Shown here one piece after another: positions 3,294 to 9,236 of a stretch of 9,236 nucleotides of DNA. The notes beneath the pieces were generated by a model. The model saw nothing but the letters and a program-made list of their open reading frames with translations, ran no database searches and was not told where the DNA came from. This stretch comes from Spirochaetaceae bacterium (GTDB lineage: Bacteria; Spirochaetota; Spirochaetia; Treponematales; Treponemataceae). Location: positions 1-9,236 of the forward strand of contig JAISVD010000122.1 in the NCBI GenBank assembly GCA_031271875.1, given 5' to 3'. The first letter of the stretch is position 1. Each line of letters opens with the position of its first letter. Position numbers and translations under genes: made by a program.

Positions 3294-5501
3294 CTACTCA
3301 ACCTTAAACCGTGCAACCTCCCGCATCAACAGATCGATATTCTCCCGGTTCTGTCCGCACAGGTCATTCACACGGTGAATCGCCGTATTGATATGCTCCG
3401 CGCCTATCGCCATTTCGTTCATTCCGCCGGTGATCTCCTGTGTGGCTATCTCAAGATTCTTGCTTTCCCGGATGACCTCTTGCGAACCCTCAAGCATCTC
3501 CGTGGAACCGCTCCGTACACGCCCGGTAATTTCGTTCACGTTGCCGATGGCTTCCAGTATTTGCTTGCTCCCCTGTCCCTGCTCCTCCATAGCGTTGCGG
3601 ATGTTTTCCTCCTGCTGCGCCACGATCTTGACCCCTGAATCTATGGCCTCAAACTTGGTCAGCACGTTTTCCGTTGAGCGGGTAATTTTGTCGATGGATT
3701 CTTTTATCTTTTTGAGAACCGTGCTTATGGTCTTGGATTGTTCGCCGGAATTCTCCGCGAGTTTCCGTATCTCCTCGGCAACAACGGCAAAGCCCTTTCC
3801 GGCCTCACCCGCGTGGGCCGCCTCAATGGCGGCGTTCATCGAAAGCAGATTTGTCTGGCTGGCGATATTTTCCATCACCGCATTGATCTCTATAAGCCCT
3901 TCGGACTCGTGGGCGATCTCCTGTATGTCGGCGGCCACGTCCTGTAATCCTGTGCGGCCCACTTCGGAAGATTCCAGCAGTTCATGGACATTGCCGGAAT
4001 TTTTTATCAGCGTCTGGGTAACGGATTGAACATTGGCCAGCATCTCCTCAATGGCCGAAGAGGATTGGGCAACGCTGGCGCTCTGATGCTCCACATGCCC
4101 ATTGAGCTTGTCGATATTGACCGTGATCTGTTCCATTGTCGCGTTGGTCTCGGTAACGCTGGCGCTCTGATTGATAATGCGGTCCTTGATACTCTCGGTG
4201 TTGGCGGTGATCTCATTCATCGCCGCAGCTGTCTCGGTCATGTTGGCGGCAAGGTTTTTGCCAATGTCCGACAGGGTCACAGCCTGCCTTTTTATGCCCA
4301 GCACCAGGGACTTAATCTTTTTTACCGTCTCGTTGAAGTATGTGGAAAGCTCCCCCACCTCATCCCGGGATTTGGCGGGGATATTCACGGTCAAATCTCC
4401 CTCCCCTTCGGAGATATCCTTGAGGATCAGCGCCACTGCGGCGATGGGTTTGGCAATGGTTCTGGACAGGAAAAAGGCGATAACAGCCACTGCCAGGATC
4501 ATAACGACGCAGATCAGAGCCGCCCCGTACATCAGTTTTAAGATAGGCGCCATAACTGTTTTTTCCGGAACCGCTACCACAACGGCCCAGGGGGTGTTTG
4601 TTTTTCCAATAGTCACAGGTACTGAATACACGCGCATATTCATCCCGGTTTCACTGTTGAAAATCTTCCAGGAAAAAGGGGTTCCGCTTTTTATCGCCTG
4701 GGAAAAATCAGCAAGGTAATCACCTATCAGGGCCTGTTCGGTTTCGGCCATATTTTTGCCCAGCCGGCTGGGATCGGGGTGGGCGCAAATCATACCTTCG
4801 TTGCTGAAAACATAAGTCTGGCCGTCCCCGAAGGGCTTAACCGCCATTGCCAGGGTCTGAATCTGCTCTATGCTCATATCCATTCCCGCCACGCCGAGGG
4901 TCTTTCCGTTCCTGTTGATCGGCGAAGTCAGACAGGTAATAAGCATTCTCTCGCCGTCAATAGTATCCATGAAGGGTTCAATAATTGATTCGCGGCCGGT
5001 TCTCAGGGGAATCTGGTAGTAAAGGCCGTCAATTCCGGGATCATCGCAGTACTGCATGATGGTAATTTCCGATACCGCGCTCCCTCCCGACGGCAGCCAA
5101 TAGGAGATAAATCTGCCGGTGGCATCGCTTTCCGTGGTTCCCGCGTACCGGGCGTCAAAACTGTCGAGAGTCCCCGGCTCCCACACCGACCAGATTCCGG
5201 TAACTTCCTGATTTGCCAGTACCAGGCTCTTGATCATGGAATCAAAGAGTGAGCGCCGCTGGACTTCAGGATACACTTCGTACTGATCAAACATCTGCCT
5301 GGTGGTTCTCATGATGTCCATATAGTAATCAAGATACAATTGTATTTTGGAACTTACCTCTTCGGCGATTTTGACGGCATTTTCATCCACCATTGTGGTA
5401 ATCGCGGAACGGGAACGGATCACCAGAAATCCCCCCAGTATCCCGACAGCCGCCACATTAAGAATTACCATGCTCAGAATCAATTTAATGCCTATTTTCA
5501 T
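3294..5501 (-). CDS. Methyl-accepting chemotaxis protein with dCache sensor
   Basis: A 735-residue transmembrane chemoreceptor that senses a small ligand outside and controls the CheA/CheW kinase inside. Order: TM1 at residues 6-28; a large periplasmic sensor of dCache type at about 35-310, including GRFISYWLP and YYQIPLRTGRESIIEPF; TM2 at about 320-346; HAMP at about 347-400; then a long coiled-coil signalling domain. Its conserved hairpin tip is NIASQTNLLSMNAAIEAAHA (about 545-564), followed by GEAGKGFAVVAEEIRKLAE. Repeated QSASV segments in the helices are likely methylation regions. There is no C-terminal CheR-binding pentapeptide (it ends ARFKVE). The ATG at 5501 is preferred over one at 5591: it directly precedes TM1, has AGGAG (5512-5516) ten bases upstream, and lies downstream of the promoter. 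The ligand is not readable; I cannot trace a full amino-acid-binding dCache motif. Transcribed alone. Confidence 0.93.
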   Translation of the reverse strand: MKIGIKLILSMVILNVAAVGILGGFLVIRSRSAITTMVDENAVKIAEEVSSKIQLYLDYYMDIMRTTRQMFDQYEVYPEVQRRSLFDSMIKSLVLANQEVTGIWSVWEPGTLDSFDARYAGTTESDATGRFISYWLPSGGSAVSEITIMQYCDDPGIDGLYYQIPLRTGRESIIEPFMDTIDGERMLITCLTSPINRNGKTLGVAGMDMSIEQIQTLAMAVKPFGDGQTYVFSNEGMICAHPDPSRLGKNMAETEQALIGDYLADFSQAIKSGTPFSWKIFNSETGMNMRVYSVPVTIGKTNTPWAVVVAVPEKTVMAPILKLMYGAALICVVMILAVAVIAFFLSRTIAKPIAAVALILKDISEGEGDLTVNIPAKSRDEVGELSTYFNETVKKIKSLVLGIKRQAVTLSDIGKNLAANMTETAAAMNEITANTESIKDRIINQSASVTETNATMEQITVNIDKLNGHVEHQSASVAQSSSAIEEMLANVQSVTQTLIKNSGNVHELLESSEVGRTGLQDVAADIQEIAHESEGLIEINAVMENIASQTNLLSMNAAIEAAHAGEAGKGFAVVAEEIRKLAENSGEQSKTISTVLKKIKESIDKITRSTENVLTKFEAIDSGVKIVAQQEENIRNAMEEQGQGSKQILEAIGNVNEITGRVRSGSTEMLEGSQEVIRESKNLEIATQEITGGMNEMAIGAEHINTAIHRVNDLCGQNRENIDLLMREVARFKVE
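4071..4171 (-). repeat. Internal repeat in the chemoreceptor coiled coil
   Basis: The bases aacgctggcgctctgat occur exactly at 4071-4087 and 4155-4171, a period of 84 bases. That equals 28 residues, or four heptads. Both copies encode QSASV in the signalling helix (residues about 445 and 473). This fits duplication of a four-heptad unit or shared selection on methylation-site sequence. Confidence 0.6.
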
Positions 5502-5529
5502 ATGATAACAACTCCTGAACTGATACTCT

Positions 5530-5558
5530 ATTCTACCACCTTTCAGATAAACCGTAAA
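5530..5558 (-). promoter_or_regulatory. Promoter of the chemoreceptor gene
   Basis: On the minus strand TTTACG (5553-5558), 17 bases, then TAGAAT (5530-5535). Transcription would begin near 5523, giving a leader of about 22 nt with the AGGAG site. It looks like a housekeeping-sigma promoter; I do not see the GCCGATAA-type -10 of flagellar sigma-28 genes. Confidence 0.55.
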
Positions 5559-5592
5559 CATTAAATTCCCGCCATGGTATGTTGTCTGCACA

Positions 5593-5622
5593 TAAAAAAG
5601 CCCGCGGAGTTTTCCGCGGGCT
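5593..5622 (-). terminator. Intrinsic terminator after the activase gene
   Basis: On the minus strand AGCCCGCGGA, loop AAAC, TCCGCGGGCT and then a run of six T (5593-5598). The 10-bp GC-rich stem (5599-5608 with 5613-5622) and T run are textbook. It starts 27 bases after the stop codon of the activase gene and separates it from the chemoreceptor unit. Confidence 0.92.
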
Positions 5623-5649
5623 GAAATCCGTACAGGTTCGGAATTGCTT

Positions 5650-8600
5650 CTAGTTCACGCTATCCACCAGTTCCCGCTCTTCAGATCTGTTGCGGCGGAG
5701 AAGGTCGATACCCTCGTTGCCGTCGGCCTCGATAAGCGCCGCCATGCCGGGGTTATCCCGGAAACGCAGAACGTTCAGCATAAAGATGTTCAGCTTGTTG
5801 ATGATATTCGGGGGAAGCATGTTGCCGTCCACTTCAACGGACATGGTCGGGAAGTTCCGCTCCCGTGCCCAGGGGGTGTAGATTCCCTCGATGACCCGCC
5901 CGATGAGACAGGCGAAGGGTGAAATGTTGATGACCCCGCTGTAGCCCTCCTCCATCGCTGTGGCGGCGGCCCCCGAGGAAACAGCGATCTCCGAATTCAG
6001 CTCCAGATTGAGGAAATGATCGGTGGTGTTCTTCATGATCTTGTCCATGTCGTGCGGATGGGGCGGCACCAGATCGGCCTTTTTCAGCATGGCCATGGCC
6101 TTCTTTTCCACACTGTGCTTCCACTTCTCTTCTATATTAAACGCGATCAGGCTGCGCATCTCCCTGCTGAAGGGGCGCTTCCACCAGGGAAGGAGCTTGT
6201 ACCGCTTGCGCATATCGTAGTGCTTGACAAAGTCCGTATAGTGTATCCACTCGGCGATACCCGACACCTTGGCGATGATCCCCCTTGCGGAAAGGTGCTT
6301 GACCAGCTCGTCTACCGCGAAGTCGTCCCGGCGCACAAAGATTTCGCCCACCACGAGAACCCGGGGTACATCGTGGATGCTCTTTTTGAGGGGGATCTTC
6401 GCGAACTCGCCGGCCATGGACTTGAGAGTCGGCATGAGCCGCTTCATATCCGCCTGCATCTCCGAAAGCATCCGCTCAAGCTGGACATCGTATACCTCCA
6501 GGGCCTTTTCGGGTTCCGCCGCGCAGGTGCGGAGGCTGGTCTGTACGTCCTTGAGGTAGTCGCCCACAACAAGAGCGTTCCAGAAGTTCATGGTGAACGC
6601 CGTTCCCAGGCCGCCGTAGGAGTTGTCCGCGCTCAGGGTGAACACCACCACATTATCGATCCGCAGATCCTTGAAGAGATTTTCGTAGAACACGAAATAC
6701 TGTCCTGTGCGGCAGGGGCCGGTGGTGATGGGCACGAAGAGGAGATATATCTCATCCTTCCGGTACTCCCTGGACGCCATAAACTGGAGCGCCCCGCCGA
6801 GTACCAGCTGGGAGGGAACGCACTCCTTTCCGGAGGCGTAGTTGCGGGCATAGTGGAGTGTGGTCGCCGTGGCCATGGGCATGGGCATGGCGTTAATCCC
6901 CTTGGATTGCAGCGCGGCGCTGACCATCTTTGTGGACACATCACCCATGTTGGAGATGATAATCTTGACCTTGGGGTTCCCGATTATCGAAATCTTCTCG
7001 CCCGAGTTGCTGTTGAGTATGTGGAGGGCTTCCTCTTTGGTGTTCCCCACAAACCGGAGACCGTTATCGTAGCGCGCCCCCTCCTCCTTGTCGAGCTTGG
7101 CCTTGTAGCCGTCGATGATGTCGAGGAACGCCTCCACCCGGGTGTCCACACCGGCATCCGCGGAGTGGGAATCCAGCTCCAGCACGAGGAATGGCTTTGT
7201 CCCCTGTATCCAGCGCAGATAGTGGAGCATAAACGAGTCCGGCGCGCAGGAGAAGTTGGTCACATAGGTGAGATAGAGGTTCTTCTCCTCCTTGATCACC
7301 CGCGCCGCCTTCATGTCCTGCTGACCGTAGTACCAGTACATATTGGGGAATATTTCCTCACCCTCAAAGGGCAGAATATCAAAGGGAATAACCGAATAGT
7401 TTCGGCTGGTAAATTTCTTGGGGATACCCATATTGGCTTCCCGGGTAAATGCGTTATAGGGACGCCCGAGCAGAGCGATAACCGGACGATCCCCCTTCCG
7501 GGCGTCCGACAGGGCCTCCACGCCGAGCTCCTTCATCTTCCTGAAGAACTCCTCCTGCTTCTCCATAGCCAGTTCGAAAGCCGCCTTTATCTCGCTTTCC
7601 GGGATGTCCAGCCGCTTGCCGAACTCGTAAAAGAGCTCCAGAGCCTTCTTGTTTCCGAACTTGAAACTCACCACCAGTTCCAGTATCTTGTCCTGCGCCT
7701 CGGGGAAAGCCTTCCTGATATAGTAGGGAAGGCTCTGAGTGATGGGACAGAAGTTGGCGTGTACATCGGTTTCATAGCTCGGCATGTCCCGGAAGTGGGG
7801 AACGAAGATGTAATCGCACCCCTTGTCGAGGATATCCTGAACCGCGCCGTGGGCGATCTCCGCAGGGAAGCAGTAGGCGCTTTCGGTTTTCGCCACGCCT
7901 GAGTGGGCGATTTTGTCGGAGAGCACGGTCTTGATTCCCAGGGCATTAAAGAACCAGGCATAGAGGGGGTAGAGCGTATGCACCGAGAACGCACGGGGAA
8001 TACCAACGGTGTAGTTCCGTTTTGCAACGAAATCCTCATGTCTAGGGGCGCAGACAGTGAAGAGCAGGTCAGACCGCTTCTGTACATAATCCACCACACC
8101 GTCAGCGGACTGGATCTTCTTTCTGCTGTTGGTGTATTTGGAACAGCGGCCGCCGAACATATAGGTGGTTCCGTTCACTTTCAGTATCTGGATAGGACAG
8201 TAGTTCTCGCAGGATTTGCAGGTGAACACGCTGTCGTAGATGATCTCGGTTTCGAGGATTTTATCGATATCGAAGGATCCCTTCTCCAGAAGTCCGTCCT
8301 TGTATTTCTCTTTTGCCAGAATACCGACCCCGAAGCAGCCCATCAGTTCCGGGCTGGGGGGAACCATGATCTCCTTGTTCAGGAGCATGGCGAAGGCCAG
8401 GGGCACGGCCTTGTTCTTGGCGACCCCGCCCTGGAGGAATATGCGGTTTCCCACGGTTCTGTTACCGACCACCCGGTTGAGGTAGTTCGAAACGATGGAG
8501 GTGACGATACCGGCGGTGATGTCCTCCCGGGAAGCGCCCTGCTGGATCGCCTTGCGGATATCCGAGTTGATGAACGCCGAACAGTGCTCTCCGAATTTCA

Positions 8601-9236
8601 GCGGCTCCTTTGCCTGGAGCGCTATGTCTCCGATCTCCGAGGCGGAAGCGATATTCAGGTCTCCCGCGGCGGACTCCTCAAGGAAGGAGCCTGTTCCCGC
8701 GGAGCAGGCCTCGTTCATGGCGTAATCTATCGGCACCTTGTTTTTCAGGAGCACGTATTTCGCGTCCTGCCCGCCGATCTCGAATATGGTGTCCACGTCG
8801 CCGGCAAAGTAGGTAGTGCCGTAGGCGTGGGCGATGATCTCGTTATACACGCCGGGGGTTTCGAGGAAAACCCCCAGTATCTCCCGGGAACTTCCGGTGG
8901 TTGCCGACAGGGTGATGCGGATATCCGCGGAACCGATATCCGGGCAGCCCGTATCGGCGAGGATCTTCGTCTTCACCTCCTGAAGGCAGAGCTTGAGGGC
9001 CTTTACCGGGTCGCCGTGGGTGCGTCCGTAGTGGGAGGCGACGACTTCATTGCTCTCCATGTCGATGAGGCAGACCTTTGTCGTGGTGGACCCGCCGTCA
9101 ACGCCGAGGATGTACTCCCGCCCCTTCTCCACCTTTTTCTCCGGGTGCTCGAAGTATTTCACCCTGCTGAGCTGGCTGGTGAGGGGCTTGTACCGGGCGA
9201 ACCGCACGTCATTGTGCTTGAAGAGGTCTTTTTCAG
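5650..9236 (-). CDS. Large acyl-CoA dehydratase activase-type protein (BadF/HgdC + DUF2229), N-terminus off-window
   Basis: About 1195 codons are visible and the frame stays open to the right edge; the GTG at 9207 is not the true start. Family members are often longer than 1400 residues with two ASKHA ATPase domains; this is the second plus the tail. Numbering from Val at 9207: phosphate loop GVDGGSTTTK at 35-44, GGQDAK at 145-150, and the two Cys that in HgdC hold a [4Fe-4S] cluster at a dimer interface, Cys168 (NEACSAGTG) and Cys209 (GEHCSAF). A CxxCxxxC set at 330-337 with Cys355 may bind another metal or cluster. DUF2229 follows from about 400 (GIPRAFSVHTLYPL), then a dehydratase-subunit-like tail to 1185 with conserved Cys at 654, 796, 832 and 1100. 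HgdC relatives use ATP to push one low-potential electron to a radical dehydratase or reductase. The partner of these fused forms is not established from this window. Cytoplasmic. Confidence 0.9.
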   Translation of the reverse strand, partial: EKDLFKHNDVRFARYKPLTSQLSRVKYFEHPEKKVEKGREYILGVDGGSTTTKVCLIDMESNEVVASHYGRTHGDPVKALKLCLQEVKTKILADTGCPDIGSADIRITLSATTGSSREILGVFLETPGVYNEIIAHAYGTTYFAGDVDTIFEIGGQDAKYVLLKNKVPIDYAMNEACSAGTGSFLEESAAGDLNIASASEIGDIALQAKEPLKFGEHCSAFINSDIRKAIQQGASREDITAGIVTSIVSNYLNRVVGNRTVGNRIFLQGGVAKNKAVPLAFAMLLNKEIMVPPSPELMGCFGVGILAKEKYKDGLLEKGSFDIDKILETEIIYDSVFTCKSCENYCPIQILKVNGTTYMFGGRCSKYTNSRKKIQSADGVVDYVQKRSDLLFTVCAPRHEDFVAKRNYTVGIPRAFSVHTLYPLYAWFFNALGIKTVLSDKIAHSGVAKTESAYCFPAEIAHGAVQDILDKGCDYIFVPHFRDMPSYETDVHANFCPITQSLPYYIRKAFPEAQDKILELVVSFKFGNKKALELFYEFGKRLDIPESEIKAAFELAMEKQEEFFRKMKELGVEALSDARKGDRPVIALLGRPYNAFTREANMGIPKKFTSRNYSVIPFDILPFEGEEIFPNMYWYYGQQDMKAARVIKEEKNLYLTYVTNFSCAPDSFMLHYLRWIQGTKPFLVLELDSHSADAGVDTRVEAFLDIIDGYKAKLDKEEGARYDNGLRFVGNTKEEALHILNSNSGEKISIIGNPKVKIIISNMGDVSTKMVSAALQSKGINAMPMPMATATTLHYARNYASGKECVPSQLVLGGALQFMASREYRKDEIYLLFVPITTGPCRTGQYFVFYENLFKDLRIDNVVVFTLSADNSYGGLGTAFTMNFWNALVVGDYLKDVQTSLRTCAAEPEKALEVYDVQLERMLSEMQADMKRLMPTLKSMAGEFAKIPLKKSIHDVPRVLVVGEIFVRRDDFAVDELVKHLSARGIIAKVSGIAEWIHYTDFVKHYDMRKRYKLLPWWKRPFSREMRSLIAFNIEEKWKHSVEKKAMAMLKKADLVPPHPHDMDKIMKNTTDHFLNLELNSEIAVSSGAAATAMEEGYSGVINISPFACLIGRVIEGIYTPWARERNFPTMSVEVDGNMLPPNIINKLNIFMLNVLRFRDNPGMAALIEADGNEGIDLLRRNRSEERELVDSVN

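Noticed and set aside
5502..5591. An upstream ATG at 5591 that would add 30 residues to the chemoreceptor
   Set aside because: The added part overlaps the promoter boxes at 5530-5558 and precedes TM1 with non-signal sequence; the ATG at 5501 has a ribosome site.
6873..6891. Short tandem repeat ccatgggcatgggcatggc
   Set aside because: It encodes MPMPMA in the activase at a site where Pro/Met-rich sequence is plausible for the family; no sign of a separate function.
6016..7902. A 628-codon open frame on the plus strand
   Set aside because: It lies wholly antisense to the activase gene, which has clear motifs and codon bias; the translation resembles no protein and the long opening is a by-product of GC-rich codon use.
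9205..9207. GTG at 9207 as the start of the activase
   Set aside because: The frame stays open to the window edge with family-like sequence upstream (EKDLFKHND), and family members carry an additional N-terminal domain.

Overview
The window looks like chromosomal DNA from an anaerobic spirochaete, most likely a Treponema of the host- or termite-gut type. This rests on remembered resemblance: a very long BadF/HgdC-type activase, a dCache chemoreceptor, and a secreted protein of a style common in treponemes. No species can be named from the sequence alone. The two flanks (1-1172 and 3294-9236) have balanced, fairly GC-rich codon use and hold long intact reading frames. The middle (about 1173-3290) is visibly AT-rich and full of small, broken or mobile-type genes.

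Layout, left to right. A secreted protein on the minus strand runs off the left edge (1-1172). Next comes an AT-rich accessory island. On the minus strand it holds a small membrane protein (1265-1633), a DinB-family N-terminal fragment behind a near-consensus promoter (1693-1834), and an antitoxin-like gene whose toxin has been reduced to its last ~20 codons (1839-2098). It also holds the 3' remnant of a restriction-endonuclease-like gene ending in a perfect 18-bp hairpin (2327-2555). An intact VapB/VapC toxin-antitoxin operon lies on the plus strand (2559-3169), followed by a scrap of a second antitoxin gene and a hairpin terminator. Minus-strand genes then resume. A methyl-accepting chemotaxis protein (3294-5501) has its own promoter. 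Upstream of it, behind a strong intrinsic terminator, is a very large 2-hydroxyacyl-CoA-dehydratase-activase-type protein (5650-9236) whose N-terminus lies beyond the right edge.

How the genes relate. The chemoreceptor and the activase are separate transcription units divided by the terminator at 5593-5622. The island reads as a site where toxin-antitoxin, DNA-repair-like and restriction-like genes have been inserted and then eroded by deletions. Two copies of the same toxin 3' end (1234-1275 and 1839-1880) and two copies of an antitoxin segment (1923-1951 and 3163-3192) are the clearest marks of that history. I see no CRISPR array, tRNA, rRNA or complete insertion sequence. I do not see a clearly new system. 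The most interesting material is the fossil record of toxin-antitoxin turnover in the island and the unassigned secreted protein at the left edge.
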